This document shows positions 33,672-44,145 of a stretch of DNA of 64,000 nt, piece after piece. The position numbers and the translations under genes are program-made. The stretch spans positions 145,689,152 to 145,753,151 of the forward strand of contig OZ026515.1 of the NCBI GenBank assembly GCA_964019695.1. The letters are read 5' to 3'. The notes beneath the pieces were generated by a model. It was given only the letters and a program-made list of their open reading frames with translations. It searched no databases and was not told the origin of the DNA. The DNA is from Loripinus fragilis (lineage: Eukaryota; Mollusca; Bivalvia; Lucinida; Lucinidae). Position 1 is the stretch's first letter. Each line of letters opens with the position of its first letter.

Positions 33672-34022
33672 TTAATTTATTTGACAAGCGATGCTCATAA
33701 TCTCTATGTTTGCATGTAAGCTCAGAAACTTGTGACTAATTATTTCACTACCTTGCTTGGAGGTGAGGTCATTCGTCTTACATGTACACTGAAAAGACAC
33801 CCAATTATATGCAAAAAGCAGTTGATTGGCGACTACAATGCGTGACAGAGGGAGCATAGCATATTCAGGAATATTTTCTTCTACATTGTCTGTTGCAGAA
33901 ACTTCCAATGAGCGCATGAACTGTCCACTGTTTTGCAACGTGCGTTGAGTCACGTAGGCACACCTGGCCACGTGCAGAATCACCATCAGAAAAAGGCCAT
34001 GTCGTAGTGTAATGCTGTACAT
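33672..34022 (-). CDS. Candidate first exon of a small secreted protein
   Basis: The minus-strand frame of 116 codons starts MYSITLRHG followed by LFLMVILHVARCA, a good signal-peptide core with a likely cleavage after RCA. It continues with soluble sequence (QRTLQNSGQFMRSLEVSATD). Codon choice is more mixed than in chance AT-rich frames nearby. A donor-like ACAT|GTAAGA occurs near 33781-33785, so only about the first 75-80 codons may be exon and the rest read-through. No family is recognised, and no promoter element is obvious. A chance frame cannot be excluded. Confidence 0.3.
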   Translation of the reverse strand: MYSITLRHGLFLMVILHVARCAYVTQRTLQNSGQFMRSLEVSATDNVEENIPEYAMLPLSRIVVANQLLFAYNWVSFQCTCKTNDLTSKQGSEIISHKFLSLHANIEIMSIACQIN

Positions 34023-34129
34023 GAGTTCCCTACCGTATTACCAAAATTCTCAATCTACTGACCACGTAATTTAATGAACAATTTTTTCCCCATTTAAAAT
34101 AATTTTGATGTTTAGAATCGCATTGAAGA

Positions 34130-34345
34130 CATGCGCGGACCTAGAGGGAGGACAGGGACTCACTACCACCCCCCCCCCTCCCCCTCGAAAGTCATAACGC
34201 TATAGGGTTCGTTAGCATCCCTGGAAAATTAAAAATGTCGCTAGCGTTCACTTTAAGTGGTATTTGGATGCTCTCTCAACTCATCAACTAAAAACAGTTG
34301 TCAAGAGTTGGACCCCCTCTGACCCCCTTTCTGGATCCGCGCAAG
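34130..34345. mobile_element. G-tract MITE (family I)
   Basis: It starts CATGCGCGGACCTAGAGGG and ends CTTTCTGGATCCGCGCAAGG, an imperfect inverted pair, with a C run of about 14 nt inside. Relatives lie at 35018-35085, 35918-35975 and 36721-36981. Confidence 0.6.
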
Positions 34346-34381
34346 GAAGCGACGATTCTAAGGAGTAACCACAACATATTC

Positions 34382-34984
34382 ACATGGGTGAAATTTCAAA
34401 AATTCCTAAATCCTGAACTTTAGGAAATTCAAATATTAAAACTTGCAGGATGCCTACAAAAGGTTAAATGATCAAGTGTGTTTAAAGCTGCATACTCTGT
34501 AACTATGAACATTTTTCGAAAAAAAATATTTTCTTTTTAAATCATTTGCAAAAGTAGAATAAAGTTATGTTGTCACAATAAGTCTAATTTCTACAGTTGA
34601 AAACTTCATGAAAAAGTGAATTATCTTATAAAAACAGGTGTATTTTCTCTTGTTCGTAATTATTTGCGTCCCTCCAATAATTCAAGACAGTTAAGTTTTA
34701 ACATAAATGCTGTTGTTTTGGCACTAATAATTTGGTAAGTATTACGAAAAAGGTAAAATGTATACCTGAATTTTAGTATTTTTGCTGTGTTCTTGAAAAA
34801 TAGAAACATTATTTTTAAAATGAAAATATCAAAAGTTACAGATTATGCAGCTTTAAATTATCTGAAAACTAATCAGGGACACTGTCATAATCTGCATAAT
34901 TCGGCATTTTGAGGTTGACTTTCTATGGAAAGTCAGCCTCAAAATCCTGAATTCAGGATTAATCCTGAAAATTTTCACCCATGT
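34382..34984. mobile_element. MITE family J with a nested TTAA MITE
   Basis: TIRs are ACATGGGTGAAATTTCAAAA and, inverted, ACATGGGTGAAAATTTTCAG. Both ends are flanked by ATTC (34378-34381 and 34985-34988). Removing the family G insertion (34486-34852) leaves a unit like 42345-42573. Confidence 0.85.
34486..34852 (+). mobile_element. TTAA-flanked MITE (family G), copy 2, nested
   Basis: TTAA at 34482-34485 and 34853-34856. TIRs are AGCTGCATACTCTGTAACT and, inverted, AGCTGCATAATCTGTAACT. Inserted inside the family J element. Confidence 0.9.
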
Positions 34985-35017
34985 ATTCAGAAGACGGTGG
35001 TTCCATATAGTTATGTG

Positions 35018-35085
35018 AGTTTCCAGGGGGGGGGGGGCGCCCTGTGCCCCCCCCCCCCTCTAGATCCGTGCACGCAGCGAACTAA
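35018..35085. repeat. G/C-tract fragment of family I
   Basis: A G run of 12 nt, GCGCCCTGTG, a C run of 14 nt and CTAGATCCGTGCACGC. From 35086 to 35734 nothing was recognised. Confidence 0.6.
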
Positions 35086-35734
35086 CGAGAATGGACCTTT
35101 TAGCACATGAGATTTTTGTATTTATACTGCAGAAAAAAAGGAAGCAAGACCAAAATTAAGACTTCTAGTCACGCTGAATTGATTAGCATGAGCATGTAAA
35201 GTAGTCCTTTGCGCTGCCGCATTGTGCATACGCGTTACAAAAGAGAATCTCCCACAAGAATGATTATTTTTCAGTATTTCATATCATGTTTTCTGTGTGT
35301 TTCAATAACCACCAAACACTCCCTGATCTCTAAATCCACTGTATCACATTTGAGCTCGCCTGAACAACGGTCAGTACGTTTCTATTATACTTAAAAATTG
35401 ATTCTATTACGGAGAGCTGCCCTTCTCGATGAAGATGGAAAAAATGCATGTAAAATAATGTTAAAAGATACAAAATACGGACCGCCACTCCCGCAAAAAC
35501 GGTAAATATCCTACAATAAATATAACGAACATGATTGCCTGCGATATTGTACTTGCGTAAGTAGTGGAAAACTAGAACGATCTTTACCAGAGTCGGTCGT
35601 TTTTGTCATTACAACGATGGGAAATGTACAAAGTATGAAACCTGTGCACATTTGCTTATATAGGTTTTATATTTTGTTCATTTTCAGCGCTTGCACTCGT
35701 TTAAATCAGCTGTATGACATGGAGTCATCCTCGT

Positions 35735-35825
35735 TAACCCAGGCGTGAGTCGTGACCCGTTCCGTACCCACTACATTCCGTACCCACTGGGATGAATGAT
35801 GGGTCACTCCTGGATTACCGAGGAC
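35735..35825. repeat. Short imperfect hairpin
   Basis: CCAGGCGTGAGTCGTGACCC and GGGTCACTCCTGGATT are inverted around two copies of TTCCGTACCCACT. Confidence 0.5.
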
Positions 35826-35917
35826 GTCATCGGGTTTGATTTGATATATCGGGCTCTTGCACGGCGCAACGAAAACACGTGCAAAACAAGGGTTTCAGAT
35901 GTCTTACTGTTCAGCAT

Positions 35918-35975
35918 GCGCAGATCCAGAGGGACAGGGGTTCAGACACCCCCCCCCCCGAAAATCATTAAACTA
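35918..35975. repeat. G/C-tract fragment of family I
   Basis: CATGCGCAGATCCAGAGGGA followed by a C run of 13 nt and GAAAATCATTAAACTA. Confidence 0.6.
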
Positions 35976-36244
35976 CCAAGCCTACATTCAATGTAGGAGC
36001 ACATTGGTCCGCAAGCGAAGCGCCATTTAAATGGCGTTTTGCTTTTTGTGGTATTTGGATCCTCTCTCAGAGTTGGTGCTTCAGTGTCTAGGTCAGTTCG
36101 AGAGGTCAAAGGTCCCATGTGCAGAATTTTTCTGCTTTCCACTGTCTGCTTCTACACAATAGTTCACAAAGATGTCCACCTTCTTGGGACAAGTTTTCAG
36201 ACATCCTCTGTCAAGGTCATAACGAGAGGCCAAAGTTCACCACT

Positions 36245-36450
36245 ACATACGAGCTGCGACGTGCGATTTCTTCCAACAATGTGGTATTTTGACAAGTGCA
36301 GACTCAGATGAGTCTGCTCAACTCCAACTTCGGTACCTTAATCATAGTATAGTCAAGCGACTAACAAAGGCTCTGATCAGACTGCGCGTATGCGCAGGCT
36401 GGTCTGAGCCTTTGCTGGTCGCACGAAAATCTCATGTCGCGGCTCAATTA
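36245..36450 (+). repeat. Dispersed repeat family E-related, copy 2
   Basis: Matches 7490-7715: CAACAATGTGGTATTTTGA, CAAGCGACTAACAAAGGCTC, GCGCGTATGCGCAGGCTGGT and AAATCTCATGTCGCGGCT. Confidence 0.65.
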
Positions 36451-36720
36451 TCTCCGATTCTTGAAATAATACATACATGTCAACACACCTTGCTACAGAG
36501 CATCTGTGGAACCCCAGTTTGCAGATACAAAAGTACGCAGCAAAGACGGTAAAAGTCGAGATATAATGTCATTTTTTTATATGTTTTCCGTGCATAGAAA
36601 GCAAACACCTTTTGTTGTGGTTGGTTCTTTAAAGATTTATGAAAAATTGCATGATCTGGGGTGGTATGGGCGACGGCTCTGTGGAGACTTCCCTACTGTG
36701 TTTCTGTATGAGGTGGGGGC

Positions 36721-36981
36721 ATGCGCGGATCCAGGAATTTTTGCCGGGGGGGGGGGGGGGGGGTCCAGGCCCGACTGCCAGAAAACAGCTCTGACAACTT
36801 TTTTAGTCCTCAACTTTACAGAGGGTGTCCAATAGTTATTTCAAACAAAACTATCATTTTCAACATATTCCGGGGGGGGGGGGGTCCAAATGCTAATTTC
36901 TATAGAAACCCATATAACTTATGATTTTCCGGGGGGGGGGGGGGAGTCCGGACCCCCTACCCCCCTCTGGATCCGCACATG
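36721..36981. mobile_element. G-tract MITE (family I) with three poly-G blocks
   Basis: The ends are ATGCGCGGATCCAGGAATTT and, inverted, ATGTGCGGATCCAGAGGGG. Three runs of about 12-18 G (near 36747, 36872 and 36931) are each followed by GTCC. Open frames here are Gly/Pro artefacts of the tracts. Confidence 0.75.
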
Positions 36982-37116
36982 GGGAGACTGTGCGTGTGCA
37001 CATGCCCATTTTGAGCCTTCGTTGCTTGCAAATGCGACAAGTACACGGATGAGTCTTGTCTCGAGAGACGCTTGCAATGAGCAAATGATCAATTGTAATT
37101 GTACACATCAGTCTTC

Positions 37117-37191
37117 ATCTTCGCAAGCCAAGGGTACTAACTCCACTTCTCCACTTCGTTCCTGGTGTTAGTACCCTTGGCTTGCGAAGAT
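37117..37191. repeat. Perfect 25-bp hairpin
   Basis: ATCTTCGCAAGCCAAGGGTA plus CTAAC (37117-37141) is perfectly complementary to 37167-37191, with a 25-nt loop. Weaker complementarity extends outward. It may be a tiny MITE. Confidence 0.85.
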
Positions 37192-37249
37192 GATCAATCT
37201 TTTGAAAACCATCCTCATATTTGGACCTGCTCATGAAATTTTTGCAGTT

Positions 37250-37480
37250 ATCGCATATATTTGCCTACTAACTAGTGTCGGACGCTGATAACCTTTGCAA
37301 ATAAGTTGGACCCAGATCAGACACGACAAGATGTCGGGCTTGATCTGGATCCAAACTGTTTGACACTTTGATAGTATTCCTGAAAAATTCAAGGTTGTTT
37401 TGAAAAAAAAATAGCCGACAGAAAAGCATGCATAATCTGTCACTTGTGAGCGATGAAGACCCTGTCCGAGATATACATGT
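37250..37480 (+). repeat. Dispersed repeat family K, copy 3
   Basis: GGGCTTGATCTGGATCCAAA, CTGTTTGACACTTTGATAGT and AGCCGACAGAAAAGCATGCA match the copies at 2373-2580 and 18560-18700. Confidence 0.6.
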
Positions 37481-38270
37481 ATGTTATTCAATCGCTGCAT
37501 TTTTTCACGTACGTACATGAAAGGGACAAGGGCGATTTTGCTTTGAAGTTTGAAGCCGACAAAGAATGTTTCAACCTCAGACGTCAAAGATCATGTCAAA
37601 CTTTATAAGCGGTGTAGTCCGGCAGTATTCAGGCGAATTTTAGGGGGACCTGGAACTTGATTTTAAACTTTTTTTCTTTGTTGATTCTGGTAGTGCATGC
37701 ATTGTCCTTGAAAAATCCGAGTGATGCCACTCTGGCATCATTGAGCATTTCGATATATCCAAGATGGCGTCCAAGATGGAGGACAATTATAAGAGAAAAA
37801 TTGTGTGATACGGTAAATAATGTCTCAAACCCATTTTCTTTCTTAAGTTGTTGCTATGAAGCTGGAATCTTACTGAACACACTAGCTTGTAACCAAATAA
37901 AATAAGAATGCGGACAAGATGGCCGCCAAGATGGCAGTTTATCACAAAAAGTATAAGAAAATCTTCCCTGAGACCGACAAAGTCCAGGGATTGCATGCAA
38001 AATGCTTATTTTACTGATTCTTGAATTGCAGACATCATCCTTGTGATCCCAGTGATGCTATCACTCAGCATTTGACGTATTCAAGATGGCGTTCAAGATC
38101 GTAACCAACAAATTTTTCAAACCCGTGGGAGCGGCACCCTACATGTAGGCATAATGATGGATTTGTAACAGACCAGATTCCGTTACAAACACACATATCT
38201 GAATAAACCAACCTGGTATTCGTGTATAATAGAGTTGCACTGTAAATGCAGGCATATCTGAGAATGGCAC

Positions 38271-38519
38271 CAGGGTCCAAAATTACAATTCTTCCTTAAA
38301 GTTAAGGAAGACTTAAGTTACGTATTGATTAAAATAACGTTTCAAACTTATTAAAATCAAAATAGTTTCGTTTTTTTCTGTGGATCACAATGGTGTCTTT
38401 GACCAGACGTACTGCATCGTTCCTGGCAATTTATTAAGCATTTAATGTAACATTTTGAAATATCAATACTTCGCTTAAGTCGTCCTTAACTTTAAGAAGC
38501 ATTGTAATTTTGGGTCCAG
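38271..38519. mobile_element. MITE with CTGGGCC-type TIRs, copy 2
   Basis: Left end CAGGGTCCAAAATTACAATT and inverted right end CTGGACCCAAAATTACAATG. The interior is inverted relative to 7190-7451 (GACCAGACGTACTGCATCG against CGATGCAGTACTCATGGTC). Confidence 0.75.
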
Positions 38520-38599
38520 TTTAGCAAACTTGTCTGATGTGATGACACCTCTGTACAAGTAGCACCATATTTGTAGCCATCCTTCTATCTGCACTCAAC

Positions 38600-40330
38600 T
38601 ACATGTAGTAAAAATGTCGGTTGCAGTGGCAACTGACCAGCAGACATGGCATATAGTGAGGCACCGCACCAATGGGCATGGTCGATAATGAGGGACCACG
38701 CCAGAAGGCGTGGCCTATGGTTAGACAACACACCAGAAGGCATGGCTGATAATGAGGCATCAAACCAGAAGGCATGGCCTATATTCAGGCTCCACACCAG
38801 CAGGCACGGCTGATAGTGAGACACCATACACGCAGGTATGGCAAAAAGAGATACACACACCAGCAAGCATGCAGGAATGAGTGGTAAAAGATCGGCATGC
38901 ATACTGATAGAGTGGTAAAAGATCGGCAGGCATATTGATTGAGTGGCAACGGTCCAGCAAGCACCCATCTTGCACATCACTCAACCAGTTGGCATGTTTG
39001 AACAGCAGTGGTGTTTGTGGAAGTTACACAAGGTCAGAATACATATTAGTTGCAGCTGCAGCAATATAGCAATGGAGTCTCACTTGACCAGCAGGCATAT
39101 ATCTTGCATTGACAACGTAGCAATAGTCTTGCCTACTAAAGTTTCACAGTTTAAGTTGGCATGTATGATGGAGAGGCATCGGTTGAGGAGCTTTTCTCTT
39201 TGATTTTCAAAGGAGACATGTCTGATTGAATGGTACCAAGTTCTCAGGCATATCTGTTGAAGTCTCATCCATGAATTGCCACCAGGCCATCACATCAGAC
39301 ATTCTTACCAGCACGCATGCAAATTATGTGGTACTGAAACAGCACACATGTATGCCTGTTGCCGAGACGCAGGATCTGCAGGCATGTGTGTTTGTTAAAT
39401 CACACCAGCAATAATGTATGTTACAATTGCACCCGACTAACAGGAATGCTGGGTACTTATGCGTTGGATCAGTGTGCATGTCTGTTATACTTGTACCAGA
39501 CCAGCAACCCAGCCATTATTTCCACAGGGTCAGTAGACATTTTTACCATTTCCATGTTTGATTTTAGCACACATATCTGAAACCAAGACTCCACCTCAGC
39601 AGTTATATATGTAACAGCTTCACAAGACTATCAGGCCTGTTGCGGTACCCATGTCTTTAAACTTTGCTCTGAAACTGCAGGCATGTTTGTGACAGTTGCA
39701 CCCGGCCATTGGCACATCAAATACAAGCATGTATTTCTGTAATATTTGCAAACACATTTGTAGTTGTGGGGCTGTGCCAGCAGGTATGTGTGTTACACTT
39801 GCCTCAGACCCGCAGTTATGTCTTCTATGCTTGTACCCCACCAATGGGCTTGTAAGCACAATTGCACCAGACCATCAGGCATGTATGTTACAGTATCACC
39901 TGACCAGCAGTCATGTCTTTGTATGTTGCATACAATCAGCATGCATGTCTCTTACAGTTTCATCTTATCAGCACCCATGAATGTTATATTTGCATCCAGC
40001 CATCAGCCATGTCTGTAATAATTGCATCCCATCATTTGTCATGTCTTTAACAGTTGCACCTAACCAGCAGTCATGTCTGTTAAACTTGTACCTACACGCA
40101 TGCATGACTGAAAAACTTGCACCGGACCAGTACTAGTATTCATATTTGTTATAGAAATATCAAACCATCTGTGCTGTCTGTTGCACTTGCACCAGACTAG
40201 TATAGTAGTAATGGTTGTAACAACTGCACCAGACCAACAGACCTGTATTTTACAGTTTCTCCTAAGCAGCAGGAATGTCTTTAATGGTTACACCCAACCA
40301 GCAGTCATGATGGTAATTAACATCTGCAGC
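38600..40330 (+). repeat. Degenerate ~33-bp minisatellite
   Basis: More than 40 diverged units of about 32-33 bp. Consensus near 38.7 kb is ACACCAGAAGGCATGGCTGA followed by TAATGAGGCATC. Consensus near 39.9 kb is GACCAGCAGTCATGTCTGTT followed by ACAGTTGCACCT. Cys/His/Met-rich open frames here arise from the repeat. Confidence 0.85.
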
Positions 40331-41398
40331 ATGCAGATATATCTCTTACTCGATGGTTTGTTGATTCACTGCACTCCATACGTAAATAGTATTTTCCCTC
40401 TTTTTTTTTGGTAATTTTATTTTTTAGAAATCCATCCATAAACTACTTTCAAGCTGATTTTTCCCGCACATTGATTAAAAATAAGGTGTGTACTTCAAGC
40501 AAGCACGCTGTCACAGAGTTTTCGGTGATATCCTTCGTTCAGCATTCCCTGTCACTTCATTATTTCTTGACAGAATGTTTGCCCAAAGTAGGTTCTTTTA
40601 TGAGAATAATATGATATTAAGGTTCGTATTATCAGATCCAGCCAAAAGTAGTCTTGAAAGTAGTGCATGGATGCGATTACCAGAACAAAGACACACAAAA
40701 AACATTACCATTATGAAAAAATAAGTCCGTTATTTTTTCAGTGCAGTGTATAATAAAAACCCATGTGATTCCACAATATACATCCTGCTATTTCTGCCAT
40801 CTTGGACGAAATCTTGGATATTTTACAACGCTGAAACAAACACAACAACATCATGCCAGTCAAATTTGCTGAATGCAACTCAGAAAAAAGGTTATTAACT
40901 GGTGTTCTGATATCAAGTGGGGTTTTGCTTTAAAATGGCGGCCATCTTGGACACCATCGTAAATAGTTCAACCTTCTGAATCAAACAATGTTCCATTTTA
41001 ATCATTTGTATCATTTAGACTCTAAAAAGCCATACAAAGTCAACATTAAAATGCATTTCATTGCGTTTTTTGGTCAGATAGGTCTAAAGGGACTAAATGG
41101 CGGCCATCTTGAGCGCCATCTTTAATATTTTAACCTTCTGAATCGAACAATGTTCCATTTTAATTGTCTGTATCATTTAGCCTCTAAACATCCATAAAAA
41201 GTCAAAATTAGAGCTCTTGTTATCGAACCTGTTGGTCAGATAGGTGTTAGGAGCATAATTGACGGCCATCTTGGATGCCAGCTTTAATTTTTCAAAACGC
41301 TCAATGATGCCAGAGTGGCATCAGTTGGATTCATCATCTACAAGGTCTGAGCAACAAGATTCCGTGAAGAAAAAAACTTTAAAACTAAGTTCCAGGTC

Positions 41399-42344
41399 AT
41401 TCTTGTTTTCTACCGGACTGGTGTTTCTGTAAAAATCCATGCTGTGGGCACTCCTAAGAAATGCCTCTCCAAGGCGCTTCTACCGAGTAGACTCAACATG
41501 TAGGATACACAACATTTTGTCGAAAATAATTTGGTCGATACGATTTTTGGTTGTACATACGATCTTGAATCGATGGATCTTACCGTCGAGTACGTTTGCA
41601 TTTAATGAGTTGAGAAATTACTCAAGAAATAAAATTTGAAAAACATACGAGTTTTTTTCATGTCGGTCAATTTTTTGGACGAGTTTTAGACAATATGACG
41701 CAGTCGATTGAACGTCAAAACTAATAAAACATCGTATCGACTGTATGTCGCATTCGAGCAAACGCCGTATCGACATAATATCTTTCGACCAAATGTCATA
41801 GAAGCATGCACCCTCGGAATATGCAAAAGAAAACTGCATTTTATATTACTTTACTGTCCTGCCAGCCAAGAGTGACTGACGACGTTTTGTTTACAAAGTT
41901 ATAAGGGGATCACTTATTTATCCTATCCGCAGGATAGGATTAATACAAAAGATTTCTCGATTTGTGTATGTACAAGTTAGTGTTTTACTTAACAATTTGT
42001 TAACACAATATTTCATCACTGTCACTTTTGGTTGGCACGACAGTAGTTATCGTCAAATATGGCTGCTGATTGGCGGAAAATTAAAACAAGCCAGACGTCG
42101 TGTTAATAAATCAAAATAACGGATTAATGGATTAATAAGTCATTTACAGGTAAGGACATTTTGTTACCATTTTCTGGACCTATCTCTTGGGATACCGATT
42201 TTCACGTCAGTTTGACCATTCAAACCGAGTGAAGAAGGCAGCATGCACACGAGGGAATTAGTTCATAGGACAGTTTTGGTTTTGTTCAGTATCTTGATTC
42301 TTCGAAATGCATGTAGCCCAAGACTGTCATGAGGTAGGGATATC
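41399..42344. other. No gene seen
   Basis: It holds CGTATCGAC/GTCGATACG-type short repeats (41520-41790) and a TATCCTATCC-GCA-GGATAGGA hairpin near 41920-41940. Neither explains more. Confidence 0.6.
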
Positions 42345-42573
42345 ACATGGGCGAAAGTTCAAAAATTTCAAAATCCTGAACTTTTGAAATTCAAATCTCA
42401 AAACAAGCATATCAATACTTCCATGTTTTAGCTGTCATAAAATGTCTTAAGATAAATTAAAAATAAATCAGAAAAGCTATTTTAATCTACTTCATTCAGG
42501 ATTTCTGTGGAAAGTGGATAGTCGACCGCCAAATCCTGAATTCAGGAATAATCCTGAAAACTTTCACCCATGT
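42345..42573. mobile_element. MITE family J, uninterrupted copy
   Basis: TIRs ACATGGGCGAAAGTTCAAAA and, inverted, ACATGGGTGAAAGTTTTCAG. Flanks TATC and CATC match at three of four positions. A family E piece follows (42577-42640). Confidence 0.8.
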
Positions 42574-43053
42574 CATCAGACTGAGAGGATGCACAGGCTG
42601 ATCTGCGCCTTCGTTGTTCGCGAACTCCCGTCAGGGTTTAAATATTGTTTCCCCATCTTCCCCATGTAAAAACTTTTAACAAACTGAAAGGTAGTTCCCT
42701 ACCTACCGTCACAGTTTTAATATTGAATGTAACCTGAAACACGCATATCTTTGTTTGGCCATAGTGACGCATTGCACACTAGCTTAAAGCAAACAGTGAA
42801 ATGAAACGCTAGTTGATCTGGGTCCTCGGGTCTCCCTAAATACCGTCAAGAACCGACAAGAGCCGACAAGAACCGACAAGAGCCGTCAAGAGCCGACAAG
42901 AGGCATTTTATATATTAATTCACAAATTTGCAGTTTGAAAAATTGTTTTATAGGTTCTTAGATATCCACTATTCGCAAAAAAGAACTTTGAAGCAGATAT
43001 ATACCAAATAATGGACCGACTCAACAGTGACAGCTGGCCGCGTATAATCAGCT

Positions 43054-43601
43054 ACCGTCAAGAAAAAGTTAAGAACAGTCGTACACCGACAAGAAGCTTT
43101 TGACTATAAATTGGAGGTATAAATGGTGGAAATTTTCTATATCTTATTATTTTGTATCCTATGATTGCAAAAGTAGCGCTTTGACTCAGATTTATTCAGA
43201 TTTTTCGGCCAAATCAGCAGTCTCAGCTTTATTACCGCACTACCGACAAGAAAAAGTTAAGACCAGTCGTTCACCGACAAGAAGCTTTTGATTATATATT
43301 GGAAGTATAAATGGTGGAAATTTTCTGAAAATCTTATTATTTTGTATCCTATGATTGCAAAAGTAGCGCTTTGACTCAGATTTATTCAGATTTTTCGGCC
43401 AAATCAGCAGCGTCAGCTTTATTACCGCACTACCGACAAGAAAAAGTTAAGACCAGTCGTACACCGACAAGAAGCTTTTGATTATATGTTGGAAGTATAA
43501 ATGGTGGAATTTTGTGAAAATCTTATTATTTTGTATCCTATGATTGCAAAAGTAGCGCTTTGACTCAGATTTATTCAGATTTTTCGGCCAAATCAGCAGT
43601 G
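43054..43601 (+). repeat. Three tandem ~189-bp units inside the foldback element
   Basis: Units start at 43054, 43242 and 43432 (periods 188 and 190). Each holds ACCGACAAGAAAAAGTTAAG, about 20 bp later CACCGACAAGAAGCTTTTGA, then GCAAAAGTAGCGCTTTGACT and TTTTTCGGCCAAATCAGCAG. Two TIR-like CCGACAAGA motifs are thus carried per unit. Confidence 0.9.
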
Positions 43602-43841
43602 CAGATATATTAAAGATCTTGGTTATTATCTACTAGGCTCGTACAATCCATGTCTTAACTTACGGGCTGTCAGGCCGCGCCAGAGGTGTCAAGAGTGTAG
43701 CTATGTTAGCCTACTGCACTAAAGTTTTGACTTACAGGCTGTTAGGCCGTGCCAGAGGTCTACTTATGTGCAGATATATTAAAGATCTTGGTTATTATCT
43801 ACTAGGCTCGTACAGTCCATGTCTTAACTTACGGGCTGTCA
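43601..43841 (+). repeat. 71-bp direct duplication, 169 bp apart
   Basis: GCAGATATATTAAAGATCTT through CTTAACTTACGGGCTGTCA occurs at 43601-43671 and 43770-43840 with about one difference. GGCTGT(C/T)AGGCCG(C/T)GCCAGAGG is also repeated between them. Confidence 0.9.
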
Positions 43842-44145
43842 TTTGGGCATTTCTTGCAGAACCTCATTTTCAGAAAAAGATGACAATTTTGCGATGATTT
43901 TGTTAGTGTCAATGAATTTGTTTTCAGAGAGGTTCGTGAAATACTGACTAAATTGTGAATCCAACGATTTTTCGGTTGGTGATTTTGATTCCAAAATTTC
44001 TGAGGTTTCACTGTCCGAAATAGTGTTATCAGCCAAAAGAACGGACGGTTTCGCATCAAAAGATTCTACAGATTCCTGAAGAGAATTGAAAGTTTCGATT
44101 GGAGATCCAAAATGTAGATGCGGTGACTGAATTCCAGTCCCATTC
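43839..44145 (-). pseudogene. Frameshifted C-terminal part of the PHD-OTU protein
   Basis: Downstream of the stop at 44146-44148 on the minus strand, an adjacent frame stays open for about 100 codons (SKNGTGIQSPHLHFGSPIET, then Ser/Glu/Asp/Lys-rich sequence ending NEVLQEMPK and a stop at 43839). The composition continues that of the region before the stop. At the shift point the regular repeat unit reads ACCGTGTCT, but the last one reads ACCGTCT, so a 2-nt loss in the 27-bp array explains both the premature stop and the frame change. The segment has no recognised domain and looks disordered and acidic. It is a decayed end, not a separate gene. Alternatively a small intron spans the junction. 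Confidence 0.55.

Larger units (their letters stand above)
37648..41398. mobile_element. 3.75-kb TIR element without visible transposase
   Basis: Left end ACCTGGAACTTGATTTTAAA then CTTTTTTTCTT. The right end read inverted is ACCTGGAACTTAGTTTTAAA then GTTTTTTTCTT. Subterminal blocks are mirrored too: GATGCCACTCTGGCATCATT near 37724 and near 41305, and repeated CCAAGATGGC/GCCATCTTGG motifs on both sides. The centre is a minisatellite (38600-40330) and a nested MITE (38271-38519). No coding frame is credible and no clear target duplication is seen. Confidence 0.75.

Noticed and set aside
36499..36548. Possible 50-nt exon between CTACAG and ACG|GTAAAA
   Set aside because: Splice signals are fair, but all three frames are open, the protein has no zinc-finger sense, and no phase-compatible continuation was found.
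38585..40018. Cys/His/Met-rich open frames on both strands
   Set aside because: They arise from the 33-bp minisatellite and have no domain signature. Frames on both strands are equally open.
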